Positions 25,671 to 39,560 of a DNA stretch of 64,000 bases are shown here, piece by piece (the stretch's first letter is position 1; each line of letters opens with the position of its first letter). The position numbers and the translations under genes were made by a program. The stretch is from positions 20,946,025-21,010,024 of the forward strand of contig OU612070.1 in NCBI GenBank assembly GCA_914767715.1, read 5' to 3'. Below the pieces are notes generated by a model that worked only from the letters and a program-made list of their open reading frames with translations, had not been told where the DNA came from and did no database searches. Source of the stretch: Membranipora membranacea. Lineage: Eukaryota; Bryozoa; Gymnolaemata; Cheilostomatida; Membraniporidae.

Positions 25671-28600
25671 ATTCCCAACCAGTTAATCGGAGGATCCCAA
25701 TATTCTGCAGTTTGAATAAGGCCAATAAGGGCTTGAAGTGGTCGGAGTTAGATAAGAATCCAACAGAGTTTCAACTTTTCAATGCTGCCGTTTGGCATTT
25801 TTTTTTTGGCAAAAGTGGACGTCGTTAAAGTTGGCGCTGACGGAGAACGGAGACCCGCAGAGACAAACGGACTTCAGATTTGAGACGAGCAGGAGTTGCT
25901 CCTCCTTATGAGGTAGGTTAAAAGCAAATCTATTTTTTGACCCGGGCGAAAAAAAACCATGATACCCTCCCTTGGTATAATTTTTGAAATTTCAAGTCAG
26001 CGTAATTACCAACTAGTTAATCGGAGGATCCCAATATTCTGCAGTTTGAATAAGGCCAATAAGGGCTTGAAGTGGTCGGAGTTAGATAAGAATCCAACAG
26101 AGTTTTAATTTTTCAATGCTGCCATTTGGCATGTTTTTTTTTGGCAAAAGTGGACGTCGTTAAAGTTGACGCTGACGGAGAACGGAGACCCGCAGAGACA
26201 AACGGACTTCAGATTTGAGACGAGCAGGGGTTGCTCCTCCTTATGAGGTAGGTTAAAAGCAAATCTATTTTTTGACCCGGGCGAAAAAAAACCATGATAC
26301 CCTCTCTTGGTATAATTTTTGAAATTTCAAGTCAGCGTAATTACCAGCCAGTTAATCGGAGGATCCCAATATTCTGCAGTTTGAATAAGGCCAATAAGGG
26401 CTTGAAGTGGTCGGAGTTAAATAAGAATCCAACAGAGTTTTAATTTTTCAATGCTGCCGTTTGGCATGTTTTTTTTTTGGCAAAAGTGGACGTCGTTAAA
26501 GTTGGCGCTGACGGAGAACGGAGACCCGCAGAGACAAACGGACTTCAGGTTTGAGACGAGCAGGAGTTGCTCCTCCTTATGAGGTAGGTTAAAAGCAAAT
26601 CTATTTTTTGACCCGGGCGAAAAAAAACCATGATACCCTCCCTTGGTATAATTTTTGAAATTTCAAGTCAGCGTAATTACCAACCAGTTAATCGGAGGAT
26701 CTCAATATTCTGCAGTTTGAATAAGGCCAATAAGGGCTTGAAGTGGCGGAGTTAGATTAAAATCCAACAGAGTTTTAATTTTTCAATGCTGCCGTTTGGC
26801 ATTTTTTTTTTTGGCAAAAGTGGACGTCGTTAAAGTTGGCGCTGACGGAGAACGGAGACCCGCAGAGACAAACGGACTTCAGATTTGAGACGAGCAGGAG
26901 TTGCTCCTCCTTATGAGGTAGGTTAAAAGCAAATCTATTTTTTGACCCGGGCGAAAAAAAACCATGATACCCTCCCTTGGTATAATTTTTGAAATTTCAA
27001 GTCAGCGTAAATACCAACCAGTTAATCGGAGGATCCCAATATTCTGCAGTTTGAATAAGGCCAATAAGGGCTTGAAGTGGTCGGAGTTAGATAAGAATCC
27101 AACAGAGTTTTAATTTTTCAATGCTGCCATTTGGCTTTTTTTTCTGTGGCAAAAGTGGACGTCGTTAAAGTTGGCGCTGACGGAGAACGGAGACCCGCAG
27201 AGACAAACGGACTTCAGATTTGAGACGAGCAGGGGTTGCTCCTCCTTAGGAGGTAGGTTAAAAGCAAATCTATTTTTTGACCCGGGCGAAAAAAAACCAT
27301 GATACCCTCCCTTGGTATAATTTTTGAAATTTCAAGTCAGCGTAATTACCAACCAGTTAATCGGAGGATCCCAATATTCTGCAGTTTGAATAAGGCCAAT
27401 AAGGGCTTGAAGTGGTCGGAGTTAGATAAGAATCCAACAGAGTTTTAATTTTTCAATGCTGCCGTTTGGCATGTTTTTTGTTGGCAAAAGTGGACGTCGT
27501 TAAAGTTGTCGCTGACGGAGAACGGAGACCCGCAGAGACAAACGGACTTCAGATTTGAGACGAGCAGGGGTTGCTCCTCCTTATGAGGTAGGTTAAAAGC
27601 AAATCTATTTTTTGACCCGGGCGAAAAAAAACCATGATACCCTCCCTTGGTATAATTTTTGAAATTTCAAGTCAGCGTAATTACCAACCAGTTAATCGGA
27701 AGATCCCAATATTCTGCAGTTTGAATAAGGCCAATAAGGGCTTGAAGTGGTCGGAGTTAGATAAGAATCCAACAGAGTTTTAATTTTTCAATGCTGCCGT
27801 TTGGCATGTTTTTTTTTTGGCAAAAGTGGACGTCGTTAAAGTTGGCGCTGACGGAGAACGGAGACCCGCAGAGACAAACGGACTTCAGATTTGAGACGAG
27901 CAGGGGTTGCTCCTCCTTATGAGGTAGGTTAAAAGCAAATCTATTTTTTGACCCGGACGAAAAAAAACCATGATACCCTCCCTTGGTATAATTTTTGAAA
28001 TTTCAAGTCAGCGTAATTACCAACCAGTTAATCGGAGGATCCCAATATTCTGCAGTTTGAATAAGGCCAATAAGGGCTTGAAGTGGTCGGAGTTAGATAA
28101 GAATCCAACAGAGTTTTAATTTTTCAATGCTGCCGTTTGGCATGTTTTTTTTTGGCAAAAGTGGACGTCGTTAAAGTTGGCGCTGACGGAGAACGGAGAC
28201 CCGCAGAGACAAACGGACTTCAGATTTGAGACGAGCAGGGGTTGCTCCTCTTTATGAGGTAGGTTAAAAGCAAATCTATTTTTTGACCCGGGCGAAAAAA
28301 AACCATGATACCCTCCCTTGGTATAATTTTTGAAATTTCAAGTCAGCGTAATTACCAACCAGTTAATCGGAGGATCCCAATATTCTGCAGTTTGAATAAG
28401 GCCAATAAGGGCTTGAAGTGGTCGGAGTTAGATAAGAATCAAACAGAGTTTTAATTTTTCAATGCTGCCGTTTGGCATGTTTTTTTTTTGGCAAAAGTTG
28501 CATCGTTAAAGTTGGCGCTGACGGAGAACGGACACCCGCAGAGACAAACGGACTTCAGATTTGAGACGAGCAAGAGTTGCTCCTCCTTATGAGGTAGGTT

Positions 28601-31600
28601 AAAAGCAAATCTATTTTTTGACCCGGGCGAAAAAAAACCATGATACCCTCCCTTGGTATAATTTTTGAAATTTCAAGTCAGCGTAATTACCAACCAGTTA
28701 ATCGGAGGATCCCAATATTCTGCAGGTTGAATAAGGCCAATAAGGGCTTGAAGTGGTCGGAGTTAGATAAGAATCCAGCAGAGTTTTAGTTTTTCAATGC
28801 TGCCGTTTGGCATGTTTTTTTTTGGCAAAAGTGGACGTCGTTAAAGTTGGCGCTGACGGAGAACGGAGACCCGCAGAGACAAACGGACTTCAGATTTGAG
28901 ACGAGCAGGAGTTGCTCCTCCTTATGAGGTAGGTTAAAAGCAAATCTATTTTTTGACCCGGGCGAAAAAAAACCATGATACCCTCCCTTGGTATAATTTT
29001 TGAAATTTCAAGTCAGCGGAATTACCAACCAGTTAATCGGAGGATCCCAATATTCTGCAGTTTGAATAAGGCCAATAAGGGCTTGAAGTGGTCGGAGTTA
29101 GATAAGAATCCAACAGAGTTTTAATTTTTCAATGCTGCCGTTTGGCATGGTTTTTTTTGGCAAAAGTGGACGTCGTTAAAGTTGGCGCTGACGGAGAACG
29201 GAGACCCGCAGAGACAAACGGACTTCAGATTTGAGACGAGCAGGAGTTGCTCCTCCTTATGAGGTAGGTTAAAAGCAAATCTATTTTTTGACCCGGGCGA
29301 AAAAAAAACATGATACCCTCCCTTGGTATAATTTTTGAAATTTCAAGTCAGCGTAATTACCAACCAGTTAATCGGAGGATCCCAATATTCTGCAGTTTGA
29401 ATAAGGCCAATAAGGGCTTGAAGTGGTCGGAGTTAGATAAGAATCCAACAGAGTTTTAATTTTTCAATGCTGCCGTTTGGCATGTTTTTTTTTGGCAAAA
29501 GTGGACGTCGTTAAAGTTGGCGCTGACGGAGAACGGAGACCCGCAGAGACAAACGGACTTCAGATTTGAGACGAGCAGGGGTTGCTCCTCCTTATGAGGT
29601 AGGTTAAAAGCAAATCTATTTTTTGACCCGGGCGAAAAAAAACCATGATACCCTCCCTTGGTATAATTTTTGAAATTTCCAGTCAGCGTAATTACCAACC
29701 AGTTAATCGGAGGATCCCAATATTCTGCAGTTTGAATAAGGCCAATAAGGGCTTGAAGTGGTCGGAGTTAAATAAGAATCCAACAGAGTTTTAATTTTTC
29801 AATGCTGCCGTTTGGCATGTTTTTTTTTTGGCAAAAGTGGACGTCGTTAAAGTTGGCGCTGACGGAGAACGGAGACCCGCAGAGACAAACGGACTTCAGG
29901 TTTGAGACGAGCAGGAGTTGCTCCTCCTTATGAGGTAGGTTAAAAGCAAATCTATTTTTTGACCTGGGCGAAAAAAAACCATGATACCCTCCCTTGGTAT
30001 AATTTTTGAAATTTCAAGTCAGCGTAATTACCAACCAGTTAATCGGAGGATCCCAATATTCTGCAGTTTGAATAAGGCCAATAAGGGCTTGAAGTGGCGG
30101 AGTTAGACTAAAATCCAACAGAGTTTTAATTTTTCAATGCTGCCGTTTGGCATTTTTTTTTTGGCAAAAGTGGACGTCGTTAAAGTTGGCGCTGACGGAG
30201 AACGGAGACCCGCAGAGACAAACGGACTTCAGATTTGAGACGAGCAGGAGTTGCTCCTCCTTATGAGGTAGGTTAAAAGCAAATCTATTTTTTGACCCGG
30301 GCGAAAAAAAACCATGATACCCTCCCTTGGTATAATTTTTGAAATTTCAAGTCAGCGTAAATACCAACCAGTTAATCGGAGGATCCCAATATTCTGCAGT
30401 TTGAATAAGGCCAATAAGGGCTTGAAGTGGTCGGAGTTAGATAAGAATCCAACAGAGTTTTAATTTTTCAATGCTGCCATTTGGCTTTTTTTTCTGTGGC
30501 AAAAGTGGACGTCGTTAAAGTTGGCGCTGACGGAGAACGGAGACCCGCAGAGACAAACGGACTTCAGATTTGAGACGAGCAGGGGTTGCTCCTCCTTAGG
30601 AGGTAGGTTAAAAGCAAATCTATTTTTTGACCAGGGCGAAAAAAACCATGATACCCTCCCTTGGTATAATTTTTGAAATTTCAAGTCAGCGTAATTACCA
30701 ACCAGTTAATCGGAGGATCCCAATATTCTGCAGTTTGAATAAGGCCAATAAGGGCTTGAAGTGGTCGGAGTAAGATAAGAATCCAACAGAGTTTTAATTT
30801 TTCAATGCTGCCGTTTGGCATGTTTTTTTTTGGCAAAAGTGGACGTCGTTAAAGTTGTCGCTGACGGAGAACGGAGACCCGCAGAGACAAACGGACTTCA
30901 GATTTGAGACTAGCAGGGGTTGCTCCTCCTTTTGAGGTAGGTTAAAAGCAAATCTATTTTTTGACCCGGGCGAAAAAAAACCATGATACCCTCCCTTGGT
31001 ATAATTTTTGAAATTTCAAGTCAGCGTAATTACCAACCAGTTAATCGGAAGATCCCAATATTCTGCAGTTTGAATAAGGCCAATAAGGGCTTGAAGTGGT
31101 CGGAGTTAGATAAGAATCCAACAGAGTTTTAATTTTTCAATGCTGCCGTTTGGCATGTTTTTTTTTTGGCAAAAGTGGACGTCGTTAAAGTTGGCGCTGA
31201 CGGAGAACGGAGACCCGCAGAGACAAACGGACTTCAGATTTGAGACGAGCAGGGGTTGCTCCTCCTTATGAGGTAGGTTAAAAGCAAATCTATTTTTTGA
31301 CCCGGGCGAAAAAAAACCATGATACCCTCCCTTGGTATAATTTTTGAAATTTCAAGTCAGCGTAATTACCAACCAGTTAATCGGAGGATCCCAATATTCT
31401 GCAGTTTGAATAAGGCCAATAAGGGCTTGAAGTGGTCGGAGTTAGATAAGAATCCAACAGAGTTTTAATTTTTCAATGCTGCCGTTTGGCATGTTTTTTT
31501 TTGGCAAAAGTGGACGTCGTTAAAGTTGGCGCTGACGGAGAACGGAGACCCGCAGAGACAAACGGACTTCAGATTTGAGACGAGCAGGGGTTGCTCCTCT

Positions 31601-34400
31601 TTATGAGGTAGGTTAAAAGCAAATCTATTTTTTGACCCGGGCGAAAAAAAACCATGATACCCTCCCTTGGTATAATTTTTGAAATTTCAAGTCAGCGTAA
31701 TTACCAACCAGTTAATCGGAGGATCCCAATATTCTGCAGTTTGAATAAGGCCAATAAGGGCTTGAAGTGGTCGGAGTTAGATAAGAATCCAACAGAGTTT
31801 TAATTTTTCAATGCTGCCGTTTGGCATGTTTTTTTTTTGGCAAAAGTTGCATCGTTAAAGTTGGCGCTGACGGAGAACGGACACCCGCAGAGACAAACGG
31901 ACTTCAGATTTGAGACGAGCAAGAGTTGCTCCTCCTTATGAGGTAGGTTAAAAGCAACTCTATTTTTTGACCCGGGCGAAAAAAAACCATGATACCCTCC
32001 CTTGGTATAATTTTTGAAATTTCAAGTCAGCGTAATTACCAACAAGTTAATCGGAGGATCCCAATATTCTGCAGGTTGAATAAGGCCAATAAGGGCTTGA
32101 AGTGGTCGAAGTTAGATAAGAATCCAGCAGAGTTTTAATTTTTCAATGCTGCCGTTTGGCATGTTTTTTTTTGGCAAAAGTGGACGTCGTTAAAGTTGGC
32201 GCTGACGGAGAACGGAGACCCGCAGAGACAAACGGACTTCAGATTTGAGACGAGCAGGGGTTGCTCCTCCTTAGGAGGTAGGTTAAAAGCAAATCTATTT
32301 TTTGACCAGGGCGAAAAAAAACCATGATACCCTCCCTTGGTATAATTTTTGAAATTTCAAGTCAGCGTAATTACCAACCAGTTAATCGGAGGATCCCAAT
32401 ATTCTGCAGTTTGAATAAGGCCAATAAGGGCTTGAAGTGGTCGGAGTAAGATAAGAATCCAACAGAGTTTTAATTTTTCAATGCTGCCGTTTGGCATGTT
32501 TTTTTTTGGCAAAAGTGGACGTCGTTAAAGTTGTCGCTGACGGAGAACGGAGACCCGCAGAGACAAACGGACTTCAGATTTGAGACTAGCAGGGGTTGCT
32601 CCTCCTTTTGAGGTAGGTTAAAAGCAAATCTATTTTTTGACCCGGGCGAAAAAAAACCATGATACCCTCCCTTGGTATAATTTTTGAAATTTCAAGTCAG
32701 CGTAATTACCAACCAGTTAATCGGAAGATCCCAATATTCTGCAGTTTGAATAAGGCCAATAAGGGCTTGAAGTGGTCGGAGTTAGATAAGAATCCAACAG
32801 AGTTTTAATTTTTCAATGCTGCCGTTTGGCATGTTTTTTTTTTGGCAAAAGTGGACGTCGTTAAAGTTGGCGCTGACGGAGAACGGAGACCCGCAGAGAC
32901 AAACGGACTTCAGATTTGAGACGAGCAGGAGTTGCTCCTCCTTATGAGGTAGGTTAAAAGCAAATCTATTTTTTGACCCGGGCGAAAAAAAACCATGATA
33001 CCCTCCCTTGGTATAATTTTTGAAATTTCAAGTCAGCGTAATTACCAACCAGTTAATCGGAGGATCCCAATATTCTGCAGTTTGAATAAGGCCAATAAGG
33101 GCTTGAAGTGGTCGGAGTTAGATAAGAATCCAACAGAGTTTTAATTTTTCAATGCTGCCGTTTGGCATGTTTTTTTTTGGCAAAAGTGGACGTCGTTAAA
33201 GTTGGCGCTGACGGAGAACGGAGACCCGCAGAGACAAACGGACTTCAGATTTGAGACGAGCAGGGGTTGCTCCTCTTTATGAGGTAGGTTAAAAGCAAAT
33301 CTATTTTTTGACCCGGGCGAAAAAAAACCATGATACCCTCCCTTGGTATAATTTTTGAAATTTCAAGTCAGCGGAATTACCAACCAGTTAATCGGAGGAT
33401 CCCAATATTCTGCAGTTTGAATAAGGCCAATAAGGGCTTGAAGTGGTCGGAGTTAGATAAGAATCCAACAGAGTTTTAATTTTTCAATGCTGCCGTTTGG
33501 CATGTTTTTTTTTGGCAAGAGTGGACGTCGTTAAAGTTGGCGCTGACGGAGAACGGAGACCCGTAGAGACAAACGGACTTCAGATTTGAGACGAGCAGGA
33601 GTTGCTCCTCCTTATGAGGTAGGTTAAAAGCAAATCTATTTTTTGACCCGGGCGAAAAAAAACCATGATACCCTCCCTTGGTATAATTTTTGAAATTTCA
33701 AGTCAGCGTAATTACCAACCAGTTAATCGGAGGATCCCAATATTCTGCAGTTTGAATAAGGCCAATAAGGGCTTGAAGTGGTCGGAGTTAGATAAGAATC
33801 CAACAGAGTTTTAATTTTTCAATGCTGCCGTTTGGCATGTTTTTTTTTGGCAAAAGTGGACGTCGTTAAAGTTGGCGCTGACGGAGAACGGAGACCCGCA
33901 GAGACAAACGGACTTCAGATTTGAGACGAGCAGGGGTTGCTCCTCCTTATGAGGTAGGTTAAAAGCAAATCTATTTTTTGACCCGGGCGAAAAAAAACCA
34001 TGATACCCTCCCTTGGTATAATTTTTGAAATTTCAAGTCAGCGTAATTACCAACCAGTTAATCGGAGGATCCCAACATTCTGCAGTTTGAATAAGGCCAA
34101 TAAGGGCTTGAAGTGGTCGGAGTTAGATAAGAATCCAACAGAGTTTTAGTTTTTCAATACTGGCGTTTGGCATGTTTTTTTTTGGCAAAAGTGGACGTCG
34201 TTAAAGTTGGCGCTGACGGAGAACGGAGACCCGCAGAGACAAACGGACTTCAGATTTGAGACGAGCAGGAGTTGCTCCTCCTTATGAGGTAGGTTAAAAG
34301 CAAATCTATTTTTTGACCCGGGCGAAAAAAAACCATGATACCCTCCCTTGGTATAATTTTTGAAATTTCAAGTCAGCGTAATTACCAACAAGTCAATCGG
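25671..34400. repeat. Domain B source block, about 26 monomers
   Basis: This stretch carries a series of diagnostic variants in fixed order that recur further right. In order they are ATTCCCAACC at 25671, AACTAGTT at 26011, a two-base loss giving AAGTGGCGG at 26741, CTGCCATTTGGC at 27124, TTGCATCG at 28498, AGCGGAATT at about 29015, TTTCCAGTCAG at 29676, GACTAGCAGG at 32584, CAATACTGGCG at 34155 and CAACAAGTCAATC at 34386. Inside it, the markers at 26741, 27124 and 28498 recur at 30092, 30474 and 31847, so a segment of about 2 kb or more is repeated 10 monomers (about 3350 bp) away. The words GGAGTAAGAT and GACTAGCAGG also recur about 1677 bp (five monomers) apart, at about 30.8-30.9 and 32.4-32.6 kb. 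The duplications are therefore nested. Calling it the source of the later copies is inference from its completeness. Confidence 0.75.
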
Positions 34401-34420
34401 AGGATCCCAATATTCTGCAG

Positions 34421-34440
34421 TTTGAATAAGGGCTTGAAGT
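34421..34440. repeat. Nine-base deletion between short direct repeats
   Basis: The usual unit has AATAAGG twice in close succession. Here one copy and the bases between are missing, giving TTTGAATAAGGGCTTG. The paralogous unit at about 39.1 kb, identified by the shared rare word CAACAAGTCAATC, keeps the full sequence. The deletion therefore probably arose after that duplication, by slippage or single-strand annealing across the short repeat. Confidence 0.7.
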
Positions 34441-34706
34441 GGTCGGAGTTAGATAAGAATCCAACAGAGTTTTAATTTTTCAATGCTGCCGTTTGGCATG
34501 TTTTTTGTGTGGCAATAGTGGACGTCGTTAAAGTTGGCGCTGACGGAGAACGGAGACCCGCAGAGACAAACGGACTTCAGATTTGAGACGAGCAGGGGTT
34601 GCTCCTCCTTATGAGGTAGGTTAAAAGCAAATCTATTTTTTGACACGGGCGAAAAAAACCATGATACCCTCCCTTGGTATAATTTTTGAAATTTCAAGTC
34701 AGCGTA

Positions 34707-37700
34707 ATTCCCAACCAGTTAATCGGAGGATCCCAATATTCTGCAGTTTGAATAAGGCCAATAAGGGCTTGAAGTGGTCGGAGTTAGATAAGAATCCAAC
34801 AGAGTTTCAATTTTTCAATGCTGCCGTTTGGCATTTTTTTTTTGGCAAAAGTGGACGTCGTTAAAGTTGGCGCTGACGGAGAACGGAGACCCGCAGAGAC
34901 AAACGGACTTCAGATTTGAGACGAGCAGGAGTTGCTCCTCCTTATGAAGTAGGTTAAAAGCAAATCTATTTTTTGACCCGGGCGAAAAAAAACCATGATA
35001 CCCTCCCTTGGTATAATTTTTGAAATTTCAAGTCAGCGTAATTACCAACTAGTTAATCGGAGGATCCCAATATTCTGCAGTTTGAATAAGGCCAATAAGG
35101 GCTTGAAGTGGTCGGAGTTAGATAAGAATCCAACAGAGTTTTAATTTTTCAATGCTGCCATTTGGCATGTTTTTTTTTGGCAAAAGTGGACGTCGTTAAA
35201 GTTGACGCTGACGGAGAACGGAGACCCGCAGAGACAAACGGACTTCAGATTTGAGACGAGCAGGGGTTGCTCCTCCTTATGAGGTAGGTTAAAAGCAAAT
35301 CTATTTTTTGACCCGGGCGAAAAAAAACCATGATACCCTCTCTTGGTATAATTTTTGAAATTTCAAGTCAGCGTAATTACCAGCCAGTTAATCGGAGGAT
35401 CCCAATATTCTGCAGTTTGAATAAGGCCAATAAGGGCTTGAAGTGGTCGGAGTTAAATAAGAATCCAACAGAGTTTTAATTTTTCAATGCTGCCGTTTGG
35501 CATGTTTTTTTTTTGGCAAAAGTGGACGTCGTTAAAGTTGGCGCTGACGGAGAACGGAGACCCGCAGAGACAAACGGACTTCAGGTTTGAGACGAGCAGG
35601 AGTTGCTCCTCCTTATGAGGTAGGTTAAAAGCAAATCTATTTTTTGACCCGGGCGAAAAAAAACCATGATACCCTCCCTTGGTATAATTTTTGAAATTTC
35701 AAGTCAGCGTAATTACCAACCAGTTAATCGGAGGATCTCAATATTCTGCAGTTTGAATAAGGCCAATAAGGGCTTGAAGTGGCGGAGTTAGATTAAAATC
35801 CAACAGAGTTTTAATTTTTCAATGCTGCCGTTTGGCATTTTTTTTTTTGGCAAAAGTGGACGTCGTTAAAGTTGGCGCTGACGGAGAACGGAGACCCGCA
35901 GAGACAAACGGACTTCAGATTTGAGACGAGCAGGAGTTGCTCCTCCTTATGAGGTAGGTTAAAAGCAAATCTATTTTTTGACCCGGGCGAAAAAAAACCA
36001 TGATACCCTCCCTTGGTATAATTTTTGAAATTTCAAGTCAGCGTAAATACCAACCAGTTAATCGGAGGATCCCAATATTCTGCAGTTTGAATAAGGCCAA
36101 TAAGGGCTTGAAGTGGTCGGAGTTAGATAAGAATCCAACAGAGTTTTAATTTTTCAATGCTGCCATTTGGCTTTTTTTTCTGTGGCAAAAGTGGACGTCG
36201 TTAAAGTTGGCGCTGACGGAGAACGGAGACCCGCAGAGACAAACGGACTTCAGATTTGAGACGAGCAGGGGTTGCTCCTCCTTAGGAGGTAGGTTAAAAG
36301 CAAATCTATTTTTTGACCCGGGCGAAAAAAAACCATGATACCCTCCCTTGGTATAATTTTTGAAATTTCAAGTCAGCGTAATTACCAACCAGTTAATCGG
36401 AGGATCCCAATATTCTGCAGTTTGAATAAGGCCAATAAGGGCTTGAAGTGGTCGGAGTTAGATAAGAATCCAACAGAGTTTTAATTTTTCAATGCTGCCG
36501 CTTGGCATGTTTTTTGTTGGCAAAAGTGGACGTCGTTAAAGTTGTCGCTGACGGAGAACGGAGACCCGCAGAGACAAACGGACTTCAGATTTGAGACGAG
36601 CAGGGGTTGCTCCTCCTTATGAGGTAGGTTAAAAGCAAATCTATTTTTTGACCCGGGCGAAAAAAAACCATGATACCCTCCCTTGGTATAATTTTTGAAA
36701 TTTCAAGTCAGCGTAATTACCAACCAGTTAATCGGAAGATCCCAATATTCTGCAGTTTGAATAAGGCCAATAAGGGCTTGAAGTGGTCGGAGTTAGATAA
36801 GAATCCAACAGAGTTTTAATTTTTCAATGCTGCCGTTTGGCATGTTTTTTTTTTGGCAAAAGTGGACGTCGTTAAAGTTGGCGCTGACGGAGAACGGAGA
36901 CCCGCAGAGACAAACGGACTTCAGATTTGAGACGAGCAGGGGTTGCTCCTCCTTATGAGGTAGGTTAAAAGCAAATCTATTTTTTGACCCGGGCGAAAAA
37001 AAACCATGATACCCTCCCTTGGTATAATTTTTGAAATTTCAAGTCAGCGTAATTACCAACCAGTTAATCGGAGGATCCCAATATTCTGCAGTTTGAATAA
37101 GGCCAATAAGGGCTTGAAGTGGTCGGAGTTAGATAAGAATCCAACAGAGTTTTAATTTTTCAATGCTGCCGTTTGGCATGTTTTTTTTTGGCAAAAGTGG
37201 ACGTCGTTAAAGTTGGCGCTGACGGAGAACGGAGACCCGCAGAGACAAACGGACTTCAGATTTGAGACGAGCAGGGGTTGCTCCTCTTTATGAGGTAGGT
37301 TAAAAGCAAATCTATTTTTTGACCCGGGCGAAAAAAAACCATGATACCCTCCCTTGGTATAATTTTTGAAATTTCAAGTCAGCGTAATTACCAAACAGTT
37401 AATCGGAGGATCCCAATATTCTGCAGTTTGAATAAGGCCAATAAGGGCTTGAAGTGGTCGGAGTTAGATAAGAATCAAACAGAGTTTTAATTTTTCAATG
37501 CTGCCGTTTGGCATGTTTTTTTTTTGGCAAAAGTTGCATCGTTAAAGTTGGCGCTGACGGAGAACGGACACCCGCAGAGACAAACGGACTTCAGATTTGA
37601 GACGAGCAAGAGTTGCTCCTCCTTATGAGGTAGGTTAAAAGCAAATCTATTTTTTGACCCGGGCGAAAAAAAACCATGATACCCTCCCTTGGTATAATTT

Positions 37701-39120
37701 TTGAAATTTCAAGTCAGCGTAATTACCAACCAGTTAATCGGAGGATCCCAATATTCTGCAGGTTGAATAAGGCCAATAAGGGCTTGAAGTGGTCGGAGTT
37801 AGATAAGAATCCAGCAGAGTTTTAGTTTTTCAATGCTGCCGTTTGGCCTGTTTTTTTTTGGCAAAAGTGGACGTCGTTAAAGTTGGCGCTGACGGAGAAC
37901 GGAGACCCGCAGAGACAGACGGACTTCAGATTTGAGACGAGCAGGAGTTGCTCCTCCTTATGAGGTAGGTTAAAAGCAAATCTATTTTTTGACCCGGGCG
38001 AAAAAAAACCATGATACCCTCCCTTGGTATAATTTTTGAAATTTCAAGTCAGCGGAATTACCAACCAGTTAATCGGAGGATCCCAATATTCTGCAGTTTG
38101 AATAAGGCCAATAAGGGCTTGAAGTGGTCGGAGTTAGATAAGAATCCAACAGAGTTTTAATTTTTCAATGCTGCCGTTTGGCATGTTTTTTTTTGGCAAA
38201 AGTGGACGTCGTTAAAGTTGGCGCTGACGGAGAACGGAGACCCGCAGAGACAAACGGACTTCAGATTTGAGACGAGCAGGAGTTGCTCCTCCTTATGAGG
38301 TAGGTTAAAAGCAAATCTATTTTTTGACCCGGGCGAAAAAAAACCATGATACCCTCCCTTGGAATAATTTTTGAAATTTCAAGTCAGCGTAATTACCAAC
38401 CAGTTAATCGGAGGATCCCAATATTCTGCAGTTTGAATAAGGCCAATAAGGGCTTGAAGTGGTCGGAGTTAGATAAGAATCCAACAGAGTTTTAATTTTT
38501 CAATGCTGCCGTTTGGCATGTTTTTTTTTGGCAAAAGTGGACGTCGTTAAAGTTGGCGCTGACGGAGAACGGAGACCCGCAGAGACAAACGGACTTCAGA
38601 TTTGAGACGAGCAGGGGTTGCTCCTCCTTATGAGGTAGGTTAAAAGCAAATCTATTTTTTGACCCGGGCGAAAAAAAACCATGATACCCTCCCTTGGTAT
38701 AATTTTTGAAATTTCAAGTCAGCGTAATTACCAACCAGTTAATCGGAGGATCCCAACATTCTGCAGTTTGAATAAGGCCAATAAGGGCTTGAAGTGGTCG
38801 GAGTTAGATAAGAATCCAACAGAGTTTTAGTTTTTCAATACTGGCGTTTGGCATGTTTTTTTTTGGCAAAAGTGGACGTCGTTAAAGTTGGCGCTGACGG
38901 AGAACGGAGACCCGCAGAGACAAACGGACTTCAGATTTGAGACGAGCAGGAGTTGCTCCTCCTTATGAGGTAGGTTAAAAGCAAATCTATTTTTTGACCC
39001 GGGCGAAAAAAAACCATGATACCCTCCCTTGGTATAATTTTTGAAATTTCAAGTCAGCGTAATTTCCAACAAGTCAATCGGAGGATCCCAATATTCTGCA
39101 GTTTGAATAAGGCCAATAAG
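34707..39120. repeat. Domain B derivative 1 of the source block
   Basis: Markers at 34707, 35047, 35777, 36160, 37534 and 38052 each lie exactly 9036 bp (27 monomers less 9 bp) to the right of their counterparts at 25671, 26011, 26741, 27124, 28498 and 29016. From there the match shifts: CAATACTGGCG at 38836 and CAACAAGTCAATC at 39067 lie 4681 bp to the right of 34155 and 34386. The copy thus switches template between about 38.06 and 38.75 kb and lacks about 4355 bp (13 monomers) relative to the source. One or more unequal exchanges after duplication would explain this. Confidence 0.75.
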
Positions 39121-39560
39121 GGCTTGAAGTGGTCGGAGTTAGATAAGAATTTAACAGAGTTTTAATTTTTCAATGCTGCCGTTTGGCATTTTTTTTTGGG
39201 CAAAAGTGGACGTCGTTAAAGTTGGCGCTGACGGAGAACGGAGACCCGCAGAGACAAACGGACTTCAGATTTGAGACGAGCAGGAGTTGCTCCTCCTTAT
39301 GAGGTAGGTCAAAAGCAAATCTATTTTTTGACCCGGGTGAAAAAAAACCATGATACCCTCCCTTGGTATAATTTTTTAAATTTCAAGTCAGCGTAATTAC
39401 CAACCAGTTAATCGGAGGATCCCAATATTCTACAGTTTGAATAAGGCCAATAAGGGCTTGAAGTGGTCGGAGTTAGATAAGAATCCAACAGAGTTTTAAT
39501 TTTTCAATGCTGCCGTTTGGCATTTTTTTTTTTGGCAAAAGTGGACGTCGTTAAAGTTGG

